A stretch of 37,674 bases of DNA, taken from Plakobranchus ocellatus. Its lineage: Eukaryota > Mollusca > Gastropoda > Plakobranchidae. Below, piece by piece: positions 1 through 11,300 of the stretch; position 1 is the stretch's first letter, and each line of letters starts with the position of its first letter. A program made the position numbers and the translations under genes. The stretch spans positions 2,846,933 through 2,884,606 of the forward strand of contig BLXT01008064.1 of NCBI GenBank assembly GCA_019648995.1, written 5' to 3'. The notes under the pieces were generated by a model, which did no database searches, was not told where the DNA came from, and worked only from the letters and a program-made list of their open reading frames with translations.

Positions 1-207
1 AAAATCTTCTTTGATGACATAATATAATATTATTTCTCATATTCATAATAAATTCTACATGTTTCTTTTACTCTTAACTCATTTGAAGCTCGTTGGATTT
101 TAAAGAAAGGTGGTGTCTAAAAAAATTTGATATATAGCCATAAAATTACTTCACAGTTTCAGAACTTTCTGACGTGGACTTATTTTATTTTATTATTATT
201 ATATATT

Positions 208-235
208 ATGAGAGAGAGAGAGAGAGAGAGAGAGA
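208..235. repeat. (GA)n microsatellite
   Basis: About 13 uninterrupted GA units directly after an ATT-rich stretch. The open frame across it is low-complexity and not a gene. Confidence 0.95.
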
Positions 236-670
236 AAGGGATGGGGGACGGGGTTGGGTGGGTCTGCGAGTGTGTCTTTAAAAAGAAGGGAGGATCGTCA
301 GAGATATCAGCAATGATAGTATCGCTGATCTATCATAAAATCTTTAACTTAGGCAGATTACCCGGAACAATAGTGGTCCAGTCAACTCACCATCCTCATC
401 CTGTCTGACCTTGTTTCAAGCTACTAAAACAACCAACAAAAAAAAAAAAAAGCCTAGGCGTTAGGGTTTTAAGTGCTGAAAATGAAGTTGGGGGCCTACC
501 CATAACCTGCATCTTGAAAATACAACTTATAGTTACAGCCACCGAACTCAGAAACATCTTCTAACCGAAGCTCCAAACCCATACAAGCCGATTCTTTTTT
601 TGTCAATCGGTTTAGCAGAGAGATAAACAAACATTCAAAACAATCGCTCAGTTTTGGTATTTCATCATCA

Positions 671-893
671 TCAAGTGCCTTGCTTGTAAGCGTTGGCGAT
701 CATGTCCCTCCACAAATCCCTATCTTTGACGGCGGCCAGTATATCTGACACTTTTCCTGGTCCAAGCCATGTGGCCATTCCATCCATTATCTTCTTCCTT
801 TGTCTTCCTATGCTTCTTTTTCCTTCAAACTTTCCTGTTGTTACCAAATGTTCCAGTTTTCCTCTTCTCATCACGTGGCCCAGAAAGGTTTTT
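671..893 (-). mobile_element. 3' tail fragment of a non-LTR retrotransposon
   Basis: The minus-strand frame reads FLGHVMRRGKLEH, then GRQRKKIMDGMATWLG, then ILAAVKDRDLWRDMIANAYK and a stop at 671. This GHVxRR ... GRxR ... DRxxWRxMIA layout is the familiar C-terminus of animal LINE reverse-transcriptase polyproteins. The stop is followed on the minus strand by a short (TGA)n tail. Only the last ~70 codons remain, so it is a 5'-truncated copy. It belongs to a different family from the copy at 15073-16092 (different tail and C-terminus). Confidence 0.75.
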
Positions 894-929
894 AAGTGAT
901 AACTAAAAAAGAGACTATTCTTTAAGACG

Positions 930-1230
930 ACAATGGCGGAAGTAAACCTCTCATCGGAGAAAAATAAATATTATGATGACGTCATAATCTTAGACGCCAC
1001 CTACTATTTACTATTTTTACAATTTTAGTCTTACTATTAAAATTTACCAAATCGTTTCGACGCCAATGCAGTCACCGTTTAATTAATTATGCATAATAAG
1101 AATTCTTCAAGGAACTAAATAACCACTGTGGAAAAACTCAACATTATATTGCATCCATGTTAATTCAATGTTTAACAGCCAAACATGAACAGCCGACGTA
1201 GACCTAAAATCCATTCCAACTGCAAGTGAG
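930..1230 (+). promoter_or_regulatory. Candidate promoter / first-exon patch (YY1-, ETS- and CRE-like motifs)
   Basis: The run caATGGCGGAAGT (931-943) resembles the YY1 and ETS sites common at animal housekeeping promoters. A full CRE palindrome TGACGTCA is at 977-984. CpGs are more frequent here than in the surrounding AT-rich DNA, and a donor-like gtgaga starts at 1226, which could close a 5' UTR exon. The ATG at 933 opens a 32-codon frame (starting MAEVNLSSEKNKYYDDVIIL), unrelated to RABGAP1. Motif-based inference only; strand is assumed. Confidence 0.28.
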
Positions 1231-1242
1231 ATCTCTTCTAAA

Positions 1243-1342
1243 TCTAGATCTAGATCTAGATCTACATTTAGATAGATTTAATTTAACAAGTCTTTTTAGA
1301 ATCAAATTTATAAAGCCTTATCAAGACTAGATCTAGATCTAG
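1243..1342. repeat. TCTAGA-hexamer array
   Basis: Nearly four head-to-tail TCTAGA units at 1243-1264 and a second short block at about 1327-1342, separated by degenerate TTTAGAT-type sequence. The same hexamer recurs elsewhere in the window (about 6136, 16220, 33405, 33470, 36110). Confidence 0.85.
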
Positions 1343-1572
1343 AAGTTAATCTTCTAAATTCAAGACTATTTGCCAGTAAGATTTAGATTAATCCTAAGAA
1401 AACTTATGGTGGATAGCCAACTGAATGACTATGTCACTATTGTGTACGAATAACTCGTGCACTGTAAGTTCTAAAGAGTGTCCAACAAAACATGCTGTTT
1501 TTCTGTACATATAAATGCTGCAAAATGTATGAATGGTATTTGTACCACTATGTTCTATTTATAGAGGGCAAA

Positions 1573-1651
1573 ACCAAGTTATGAGCACTACGCCATGAAA
1601 TTAACAGTGAACAAGATACCAAGTTATGAGCACTACGCCATGAAATTAACA
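1573..1651. repeat. 45-bp tandem duplication
   Basis: The sequence starting accaagttatgagcactacg at 1573 restarts at 1618. The first 34 bases of the two units are identical. Confidence 0.93.
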
Positions 1652-2420
1652 CAATGTACAGTAAACAAGATGGAGCAAAAAATGAAGAGAAAAAAGACAA
1701 AAAGTGAAATCAGTGGAAGCCTCATATTTATTCAAATTGCCAGGTCGTAAACAAAACTTTGAATTATTCAAAGGGGCAAGATAAGGTGTCAAAGAACACC
1801 ATTAATTATTAAAGCTACATTCAGCTCCCTACCTCCCTCCTCTCACTCTAGTTTGATCCCTCGCCTCTCACGTTGTTATTCATGACACTCCTGGAATATG
1901 CCAGCGTTCTTAAAACAATGATCAGCACTGTTTCGGGAGTGGTGAGAGGAAAGCAATTTTTTTCTCATTGGTTTTGTGGTGATGTGGACTTCGAATTATA
2001 AAATGAGAATTGACTTTCATTTCATTGACTTCGAAATGAGTTCCAACTTAACAAAACCAAAGAAGAGATAAAAAGATGAAAAATATTTCAATTTATGAGA
2101 CATCCGAATAATCAGAATTTATTTTTTTTTTATTTTCCACTGGATACAGATCTATGTAGAGAGAGTAGATGTATGTATACCTGTGTTAGTTTCTTATGTT
2201 TATATAAATGATTTTTTTGAAGAACTATAAATACCAACCAGCCACAGGATTTAGGTCCTTTAAAGGGTAGGCCTTAATGTAAACAATTCATCAAAGAGGT
2301 GAAAAAGTTTGAAACAAACCAAATTGTATATTAGCCATTCCCAAACAAAGACAACAGAATCCTGACACGAATTACCAAATTCAAACTCAATTTTTTTTAT
2401 TAGTACATATATCATATGAA

Positions 2421-2559
2421 TGGAGTATTATAATTTCAAATCAAGAGGTCACTTTTCTTAAAACTTTTTTTGTTCTGTAATGCCTATCGTGAATCCAATG
2501 TAGCAATTTTAAATTGTTATAAATAAATATTTATATTTCTGTGGATATGGAGGGTCATT
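2421..2559 (+). repeat. 139-bp dispersed repeat, copy 1
   Basis: Near-identical to 5698-5836 in the same orientation, with a few substitutions and compensating 1-nt indels in T runs. The shared block runs from tggagtattataatttcaaa to gatatggagggtcatt. No coding potential. Probably a dispersed repeat or a segmental copy. Confidence 0.9.
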
Positions 2560-2857
2560 GACCATCTTATCATTCTTAAATGATATTTTGTGTGTCTACT
2601 TAGAGTTAGACTGTCTTCATTTTGTGAGATCTTGGTAATGTGATGGTGTAGTTTCTAAGTAGTATATATGTAGACTAGATCAAGATCTAAGCCTATTCGT
2701 AGTCTAAATTAACTAGGCCTGTTGTTTATGAAGTAATCACTGAATCAACAAATATAGCTGCAATAACCCAAACTGATGCTGAAGGTATTCAATTAAATTT
2801 TCTAATTGTGTACAAGGTATTTTTAAATTTTTTTTTAAAGTAACTACTTTTGTTAGT

Positions 2858-3295
2858 TGAGCAATTGCCAAAAGGTGGACCCCAAATTGTGACACATTTT
2901 TTACTACAATTTGAAAAAAAAATCTCCAATTACAAAAGGGAAAAGCCCAGTTGAATACCAGTGAGGTAATATTCATGCACAGTAAGATAGCAGGAGTAGA
3001 TCCATGTAAAAAAAATTGTTCAGTGTCTCTTCATTTGGTAGTTAATGGGCTTAATTTGTTGATGGGTGACCACTTTTTTGGTGTTTTTGTCATCATAGTT
3101 ATGAATGAAACTTATTTGGTCAATTTCAACAGCAAGGATAAAATCAAAATTGGTTTTTGAAACTTAAAGCAGTACTTCGTATGCCATTACACTCATAAAA
3201 TCAAAATGTATAATGAGTTCAATTTTTTTCAAATAGGGCTTGTAGAAAATCTTTCGTTCATAACTGTGATGACAGCCCACGTTTTGGCAAACCCT
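2858..3295 (+). repeat. ~430-bp inverted repeat, left copy
   Basis: Aligns over its length with the reverse complement of about 6721-7148. Landmarks shared in order are gagcaat(t/c)(g/a)cc, aatctccaatt, gtagatcc(a/t)tgtaaaaa, gatgggtgacca, gaaaatctttcgt and the ttttggcaaa end. The copies have diverged by many substitutions and small indels. No intact frame was found in either. Likely two old copies of one mobile element. Confidence 0.8.
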
Positions 3296-4169
3296 CAGTT
3301 GTATAAGAATAATTAAAAATTTTTTTTTTCGTAATTTTTTAAAAACTTGTTCACAGTCAACTGAAGAGTAAATTTTGCCATTCATATTTTGGATACTTTT
3401 AAACTTGTAGCAGTTATCACTTTTTATATGTAACCTATAATTTAGTGTGGAACTCAAATTGGTTAGTCTACTTTTTTTTTTAAATTCAAATAAAAACAAA
3501 CTTGCAAAATGACTCCATTGTATAATAATCTTGAAAAAAAAAAGAATCCATTCTCAATTAACATAGTCAGATTCACATTCATTAATTTTGGAAAGATATC
3601 TACACACTTTTGGCATTTAAAAAAGACTAAATCAAGCCAGATATCTACACACTTATTAGCTCTTTAAATAGACTAGAAGTCGTTGAATGACTAAGAGTTT
3701 CTTCATTTTAATCCAGAGCTTCAGTCCTGCTGAAAAAGACAAGTGCCTCAGACAGAAAAGAATATTAGATCAGAATCTTGGTTTGCGAGGGCAATAGTGT
3801 ACTGATAACATTTTAAGCATGTTAGATTCAAGATGATAACAAAATGTACTTATAACCAAAGTTATTGCACAAATGATGTTGGATGCAATACATTTATATT
3901 CCACCTTACTTTTTGAGAATATTTACAAACACGTAGCTTCAACATTGTTGTTATGTTAGCATTTTGAGTGTCTCAGAAGAGGAATACGAGGTGTAAAAAT
4001 AGATAAAGCTATTTTTTTTTGTTTCATTTTTCTTATATTAATAGTTGCTATAATGCTATGTTACTACACTCCTTTTTTTTTTTTAATGTTGAAATCCCAA
4101 TATCTTGATTTAGAATTACTTTATTGTTTTACCTGTTGCAAAGCTTAATAAATGCAGTGCAGGGCGCTA

Positions 4170-4230
4170 TTTCAATGACTTAAAATGTCCAAAATGTGAC
4201 TTCTGGCTCATTTGGACTTGTTTGGAGACA
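4170..4230 (+). repeat. Diverged dispersed repeat fragment
   Basis: Shares tcaatg..ttaaaatgtcc.aaatg and ctcatt..gact..g..t with 9257-9315, roughly 70% by eye over ~60 bp. Probably a fragment of an old element. Boundaries are uncertain. Confidence 0.45.
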
Positions 4231-5040
4231 TACTTTAGTAAGCATAAGCTGCTCTTGTTCACTTAAGGGTTTGAACTCTTACACCAGTAATGTGTTCATT
4301 TAAGAAAAACCAACAATGAAATATATCCATATGAGCCTTTAGGTGGGCATTTTTTTTAGTCTTACAAGATTGGTACCTATTGCACAAGAAATAAAATTTC
4401 TCTTTTTTTTTTTTGTTTTTTTTTTTTTTTTAAATCGATTTTCTGATAGTTTGATGCTTGTCATTTTTCACCAAAAAAAACATAATTTCAATGCAGGAGC
4501 GACCCAGATCATGCCTGACAATAATTTTTGCTAAAACCCAAATTCGGACAAGCCTCCTGAACCCCCCACACCGGGCACTGCCCTTGACCCAGTTGGGGCC
4601 GAAGGCAGCCCTGGACTCTGGGTTGGCCAATGTTTCCTGCATTTTTTTTCAGAGGCCATTGGCATCCCTGGTCTAGCATTTTATATGTGTTTGCAGTGTG
4701 ATAAATTTATCTCTCGAATATGACTTCCTTAAAAGAAAACCTAAAGTAAAGTCTTTGCTGTTACCTTTATGTTCTTGTCTAAAAATACAGGTTTTGAGCA
4801 TACATAACATGAATGATCATTTTGTGAGGCTACTTTAATTCCCTGTGAAAGCTTCTATCTGTGTTACAGGGGACCTGAAACAAGCATAATCCTAAGAACA
4901 ATGTTAGAGAGGCATGGAGCAAATTCCTAGCTCTAATCCTCTTTAATATGCCATGTATAGTAAAAAAAAAAGGGAAATAATAAAAAAGAAAAGAGTTATA
5001 AAGTGCCATGCCATAAACATAAAGCATAAAAGGTGGGAGA

Positions 5041-5175
5041 GAATGTGTGTGTGTATGTGTGTTAGAGAGAGAGAATGAGTGAATGATAGAGGGGGAGGGT
5101 GGAGAGGGGGACTGTGATGGAGCGAGAAAAAGAGAGATGCTGAGATAACGAAGATAGAGGAAGTAAAAGAGAGAT
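5041..5175. repeat. Impure GT/GA purine-rich simple repeat
   Basis: A (GT)n start at about 5045 passes into a long GA-rich, strongly strand-biased stretch. The minus-strand open frame across it is low-complexity Ser/Thr/His sequence and not a gene. Confidence 0.8.
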
Positions 5176-5552
5176 TTATAAATAGGCAGACAGATAGAGA
5201 ATACAGAATTCAATATTGAAATCTATTTAAAGAGAGTTGAAATATGCCATGTTGATATCTCTATCACGCTTCTTGCAAATAAAACAAGTTCGTCCGTCAT
5301 TGTTGGTCAGTCATCCAGAAAAGGGTAAAACTCCAAAATAACCAGTGATAGTTTCAAACAACTGTGCGTAACAAATAACTGTAGCCTTTTGGCTAAGGGC
5401 TTTCAAGCCAAAAGCAGCGTATCTAGGACCTATAAATCACCATGAGGTACCAACCAACAGATGTAAAATTTTGCTCCTGAAATCTTGTAAATGGTTCAAT
5501 ACAGATTTGCTAATTTTGGGCTGGTTGCTCTAAAATTGGAAGTACTTGGAAA

Positions 5553-5630
5553 AGAATTAAATTTTAGATACATAGACCATTAGACTAGATATAGAATTAA
5601 ATTTTAGATACATAGACCATTAGACTAGAT
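5553..5630. repeat. 40-bp tandem duplication
   Basis: agaattaaattttagataca begins at 5553 and again at 5593. The two 38-bp blocks through tagactagat are identical. Confidence 0.92.
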
Positions 5631-5697
5631 TTAGTGAGAATCCAATAGCTCTCACATTGGATGCCTTTTTGAAAAAAAAAAAAGAACAATCTTTTGC

Positions 5698-5836
5698 TGG
5701 AGCATTATAATTTCAAATCAAGAGGTCACTTTTCTTAAAATTTTTTGTTCTGTAATGCCTATTTTTGAATCCAATGTAACAGTTTTAAATTGTTACAAAT
5801 AAATATATTATATTTCTGTGGATATGGAGGGTCATT
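5698..5836 (+). repeat. 139-bp dispersed repeat, copy 2
   Basis: Second copy of the block at 2421-2559, same orientation, 3.3 kb away. The edges of similarity are sharp on both sides. Confidence 0.9.
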
Positions 5837-6720
5837 TAAAGATGGCTGCACTTAAATGTTTATCTTAAATTCTGCAGAAACACATGTTGTTTTTGCACAT
5901 GGCTTGTGTGTTTATTGATAGATTGCATATGAAAACATGTCCACTGTGATTGGTTAATTGTGTATGCAAATGACAACATTATATTGTTTTTGTTGTGTTC
6001 AACAGAATTTTAAAAATAAGTTTATTAAAAGCATGTCCATAAAAAAAAAGTTTTTTCCCATATTTAGCCATAGCATATATGTATTATCATTTAGTATTCG
6101 CAATAAACAAAGACAAACAATTGGTTGTTTTGGCTTAGATCTAGGATCTAGATCTAAGTGTGTCAATCAATATGTGCTTTGTTGACGGACACTATAAATG
6201 CAGATCTACAACAAGGGCCTATACCTAGTGTATTTTAGAAATAAACCAAACTATGGGGGCAAAAAAAGAAGAAAACAGGAAAAAAAAAAAAATTCAGTGC
6301 AAACTTGGCAAATGAACCCACAAATTTAGAGCAATGTGTCTTCATAGTTATGCTCCATAAGAGGTTATGATCAAAAGTCCATTTTATAAAGTTGGACCAT
6401 AACTGCCAGCCAACAATCATAAAGCAATTGTGTACGCACTTATCAAATGCATATATTTATTTACAGCATACAGTTGAATGCTTTGTTAATGTAAATCTTT
6501 ACAAACGCCTGAATCACAGCATTCATTATATTTTACTTGTATGTTCAAATATCTCTTGGTAACATGTAATCGCAAAACTTTGTTTTTTAAAGTGTGATTT
6601 GAAATATGGTTTTTGAATAAAAAAATCAAACCAAGTAGGTTCTGCTACGCAGAAAGTTTCATGCCTGCACATTATAAAATTGTATGTAGGTGGTAGATTG
6701 AAACGGGATGCCTGTATAAA

Positions 6721-7148
6721 GTTTTGCCAAAACATGGGTTGTCAACATTGTTATGTACGAAAGATTTTCTTCTAGCCATATTTGAAAAAAATGGACTCAT
6801 CAATGTATGAATATCAGTTTTGTGAGTGTGATATCATAAGAAGTATGCTTTTATGTTAAAAAAATCAGTGTTGTATGCATCCTTACTGTGTAAATTAACC
6901 AAATAAATTTCGCATATGTTGAAAAAATTGCTAAAAAAATGGTCACCCATCATGAAGTTAAGCTCATTTACCACCAAGTGAACGAACACAAACAACTATT
7001 TTTACAAGGATCTACCCTTGCTATCCAGCTTGCATGAATTAGTGATACTCAATTGAGCTTTTCCATTGTGCAATTGGAGATTATTTTTTTCAAAACACAG
7101 AAAAAATATGTTACACAATTTTGGGACCCACCTTTTGGTGATTGCTCA
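6721..7148 (-). repeat. ~430-bp inverted repeat, right copy
   Basis: Reverse-complement partner of 2858-3295, separated from it by about 3.4 kb. Small open frames in this copy contain many stops in the other frames and are not supported as genes. Confidence 0.8.
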
Positions 7149-7684
7149 TACCTTCTAGCAAATAATGATTTTGGCTGCTGCATTACTTTCCTGTGAGGAC
7201 AGCCTCTTGTGATCTTGAAGGGGGAAAAATTCTCAGCTGTTGTGACTAGAAATCAATACTTCACGGCGTCAAATTACTATTTATTACATTTTGCTGATGC
7301 TGTTGTGAACCTTATCAAGTCTTGGTTTGGTACACTATCTTCCAGAAAAATCTCACTCTATCTTATTTCAGACCTATTTTCACAAACCAAAGCTCCAAGC
7401 TTTGGAGCCAAGTTTAGAATCAATAACACATATTGTTATAAAGGTTTCACCAATAATACCGAAGAGAATTTTCATGAGCTAAGTGTGTCAAAATAGTTTT
7501 GTTTGAAAGATAGTTTACTTTTTGCCAAAAACAGTTGAGCAAAAAAAAAAAATAATAAAAAAAATTATTAAAATGAAATGTGTGCCCAATTCAACACTCT
7601 AAGTCTTGTCCATGGTCTCTTCCATTGACATCAATATTTTAGTGTAAATGTGTCATTTATTGCTCTGTGAAAATTAAGTAGACA

Positions 7685-7938
7685 AAAAAAAAAAAAAGTA
7701 AAGTGGATCTCTCGCTTAGTCCAAGCATAGGGGAACCAGGAATGGGGTTCTATTGTTCTAACGTACTGCATTAGGAGGCAGATTGCCATTGCATTCCTCG
7801 CCACCTATACTTCTGCTGGGTCTTAAGAGGCCTATATACCCATTTTAGTGCTGGGGGGACACAGAGGAGCAGTAAAAAAAATGACATGGCCCGGACTGAC
7901 TTTGTAACCAACTGCCCCATGAGCCACCACTCCCCCTG
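7685..7938 (-). mobile_element. tRNA-derived SINE with 9-bp target-site duplication
   Basis: The block is GC-richer than its surroundings and is flanked by a perfect 9-bp direct repeat AAGTAGACA (7676-7684 and 7939-7947). The minus strand starts with GGGGGAGTGGTGGCTCATGG, matching a Pol III box A (TGGCTCA-GTGG type). A degenerate box B-like GGTTACAAAGTCAGTCC follows ~20 nt downstream. The low-coordinate end is a 13-14 nt homopolymer, which reads as poly-T on the minus strand rather than the usual poly-A. Length about 254 bp fits a SINE. Confidence 0.68.
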
Positions 7939-7997
7939 AAGTAGACATAGTTACTTTTAAAAAGCAATAACAAGTTAATGACTTGAAACTACATTTC

Positions 7998-8021
7998 CAA
8001 GCCTCAAGCCTCAAGCCTCAA
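7998..8021. repeat. 7-bp tandem repeat (CAAGCCT)x3
   Basis: Three consecutive copies of caagcct within the sequence just upstream of the start-codon exon. Confidence 0.9.
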
Positions 8022-8190
8022 TTTATGTGTGCACCTTTTGGCAAATACTAATTTATATTTATATGTTGTGGTTTTTTTGTTGTTTTTTTCTTGAGGGGGG
8101 AAGCAAAAGACCATGCTGTAATTGTGTGAAAGTTGTTTTGGTGCTTTGAGAGATAATGCATTTTCTCTTTGAACATGTTTCTTTTGTCAG

Positions 8191-8312
8191 ATTCTGAGGG
8201 CTGAATTAACAATGTTAGAGTGTGCAGGATGGAAGACACCATAAGCAGGGACTCAGTGACCTCCTCCACAAGTGAAGAATTTGTTGTGGTGCATGGAGAG
8301 CCCAAATTAAAA
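8191..8312 (+). CDS. RABGAP1: RABGAP1 exon with start codon (5' UTR 8191-8228, coding 8229-8312)
   Basis: The acceptor is the pyrimidine-rich stretch ending in cttttgtcag at 8190. The ATG at 8229 opens MEDTISRDSVTSSTSEEFVV, matching the conserved RABGAP1 N-terminus (vertebrate pattern SDSVSTLNSEDFVLV). An in-frame TGA at 8202-8204 supports this ATG as the true start. The donor at 8313 is gtatgt; the exon ends in phase 0 after residue 28. At least one further 5' UTR exon must lie upstream. Confidence 0.88.
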
Positions 8313-11300
8313 GTATGTCAAGATGGCCAATTTATTTAAAAGAAATTTCTTTCTTACATTTTTGCATTTCTTCTAGATGTGTCAGCTTTGCCTCCAAAAC
8401 CTTTCATAGATCAATCATAAAAGTTAAATATAGCTTGAATGAATTGAAAATTAAGCAAATGAAATGGCTTTTGAAGCAGGAGTGTGTTCATCATTATTTT
8501 TGCTGAACAGCTGGAATAGTCTGACCTTGCATCTGTGCCTGAATCACCATCTAAATTAATTACAATGATCTGCTTCAAGTGTTTAATTTTCAATGGCATT
8601 AAAAAGATATTTTCAACAATAGTTTTTTTTTTTTTTTAATTCTGAATTGTTTGGTCTGAAACGCAGCTTCAGATATTTTTCTTTCTCTTTTCTTTTTATA
8701 TTTATTTTGCAAGGTTCCAGCTGATGTTAAAGATCTCAGTATGGAGATAGCTAGTGCTGCAGCGAATTCCTCAAATGATGGCCGAGGAATATCAGAAGAA
8801 GGAAACGTCAGCAGTGGAGATATTGAAGAGAAAAGCAACATTATTGGAAGTACAGTTCCATCAAATGCCAATACTTCTTGTGCTACGCCTTCCTGTGACA
8901 GCGTTATTCCAAGCAGCCAATCTGCCAGTGTTCTGAGCTCAACAAGTGTATTGGAAAACTACCCAGAGACTCCTAGTGAAGAAAGCAAGCCTCTTCCTGG
9001 AGCTAGTAATGGAGGTCAGTATTCTTTTTTCACTTCTGAGCTTGAAAAAATAATCATTAGGATTATAAAACACTGAATGCCTTGAGACCGGTTCCAATGA
9101 ATCAGATGTCACGTAGAGAAAGATTAAGAATCATAAGTTGTTTTTCCATCATTTAAATTGCCTTTTTAAAAATTGAAAAGTCTCATTTTGGGGCTCGCAC
9201 TCAAGGTACATCTGTTTGGTTTTCAAAATTCACAAAAAAAGATCAGTCAGGCTGGATCAATGGTTTAAAATGTCCGAAATGCTATCTCCAGCTCATTCTG
9301 ACTGGGCTTGGGACAAACAATTTTTTTTTGTTTGTTGATTCAAATGAATTTACTGCCTTCTGGTTCCTTTGTCATAAAAATTAAATGTGTCCTGAATGTA
9401 TTAGACTTCCTTTTATTTAAATATATTTTTCCTAATACAGTAGCAAGAATCTACACCACTCCCTCTTTTGACTCCTTTTTTTTCCTTATTTGATATGTGA
9501 CTTTGTTTAATTGTGGACATTGATTGACTGGGATGAAAAAGGGCAGACTGGCTGTCTTTTCTCTCGGCCTCTGCGCAGATAATCCTAGGCTGGGCCTGGA
9601 TGATAATTGTGTCTTGTCAATCCTATTTGTTTCACTGCCAACTGTTTGCATATTTTTAAGTTGCCAATTATGGCTCTTTGTTTGGGTGCTTCATGGCTTT
9701 ATATTTATATAAGCAATTAGAGTGGAACTCCAGCTTTAGGGCATGAACTAAAGAGATGTGTTGAGTCGAACTTGGTGTTAGTTTAAGGATAAAAATCTGT
9801 CAGACTGTTTAATCAAGCATTTACAGCATGCATCTAAATGGTGACAAGCTTCACATATAATATGCAAAAATTTAGGCATCTCTATCAAAGATTTTTTTTT
9901 ATTCAAATCTAAAAGCCAAAGCTCTAGATTAATGCTGAAAAATGCTAACTTTGTAGTTGTTTAAATTTTTATTTGTTGTGATACTGATGAATACCTTTGA
10001 AAAATTATAAGAGAGAAATTGACTGCTGCTCTTATAGTCTTGATAAGCTGTCATTGTCTTTACAGGGAAACACATTCAAATTCTTGGGTTTAAGATTGAT
10101 TAGGTGTTGGGTTCCATTTTTTTTCTTTTTAATTAATTAAGAAATCTACAGTTTCTGGACTTTCTTGTGGTTCATTTTGTTCATCGTAGATTTCTCAACT
10201 GTATTTGTTTCCCCTTCATATGTTATGTTCTTTCGCATACAATTTAAATAGAAATTATTTATTCCCTTCCAATATACTCATATGCGCCTATTTAGTATTT
10301 CTAGGTCTGGGACTTCTTCTAAAAGTACAGTAAACCTTAACTTGTTCATTCTAACCAGAGCCCCTGTGGTTGACGTGGTTTTTTACTTGGTTAAATTATA
10401 AACTCAATAAGAGCTATATGTAGCAATAGTATTATTTAGTTCTCTCCTTTGCCAAATTTGATTTCATATTTATGTCTGCTGATTTGTAATAGTTTTACCA
10501 CACTTGCTTTTGCATGATTTTGACAATTATCAAAGGGGATATCAAAGCTTACAAACTTTGGGCTCAAATTTATGAATGGCATATTAAATTTACTGTCTAC
10601 TTTCTTGCGCTATTCATTCATTTGAGATGTGTTGCTTGTGCTAAACTATCTATGAAATCGAAGAGACAATTTTATATGTGGATATATAGGCTATAATATA
10701 TAATTTGATGACCAAACAACTTACACTGATCGAGCTTTTCTTTAAGCCCAAAGTTAATTGCCCACATTGTCCTTGTTTTTTTCATTCTATCCAGCTGAAG
10801 ATCCGGGACGTTCCAGCTCCCTGCCTGCTCTGCCCAAATCAGGAGATGACAGTACTGTGTTCAATGGGGTTACCTACTTAGGATGTGCCACAGTAAACGC
10901 CCCACGCAGCGAAGCAGAAATCTACCGCAATATGAGTGTGCTCAACCAGCATAGGCAGATGGCAATACCGGTCGTCTTGTCTGTGCCTGCCACATCTGAA
11001 GGCATTGTGCGGTAAGAACATCTCTGCAATATGTTCTTCATTTCCTTTGCTGCTGCCTTTTTGTGTGTTTTGTCATGCTGTTTACATACTGTCTGTTTGT
11101 TTTAATGTAGAATAAAACCATTGTTTGATTTGATGTTTGCCCGTGCACTGATCTCGGCCTAGGGTGAGTCAGTCATCAGTGTTTCCAGTTTGCTTCCTCC
11201 TCTTTTTAGTTCCTGCTTTTTGATAGCAAAATGGTATACTTTTGATGTTGGTTTTCACTCTTATATATAATATATATATATTTACTACATGATGCTGTTA

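Larger units (their letters stand above)
1..8190. other. Upstream non-coding region (5' flank and/or 5' UTR intron)
   Basis: I see no convincing coding exon here. The stretch holds simple repeats, a LINE tail, tandem duplications, two pairs of dispersed repeats and a SINE, each listed separately. Because the start-codon exon has an acceptor at 8190, the transcription start and at least one non-coding exon should lie in or left of this region. Confidence 0.7.

Noticed and set aside
127..408. 93-codon open frame
   Set aside because: It runs through the (GA)n microsatellite, giving an RERERE run, and has no domain.
931..1028. 32-codon frame with a good start context (MAEVNLSS...)
   Set aside because: Too short, unrelated to RABGAP1, and splicing to the next exon would be out of frame; kept only as part of the candidate promoter patch.
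4430..4680. GC-rich patch with a CAGGGATGCCAA-like end near 4672 (minus strand), reminiscent of hAT termini
   Set aside because: No matching opposite end and no flanking duplication were found.
4830..5213. 127-codon minus-strand open frame
   Set aside because: Low-complexity Ser/Thr/His translation of a purine-rich simple repeat.
9577..9712. Exon-like stretch after a strong acceptor (ctctgcgcag), in frame with the upstream RABGAP1 exon
   Set aside because: No credible donor follows, the translation becomes hydrophobic intron-like sequence, and no family similarity was seen.
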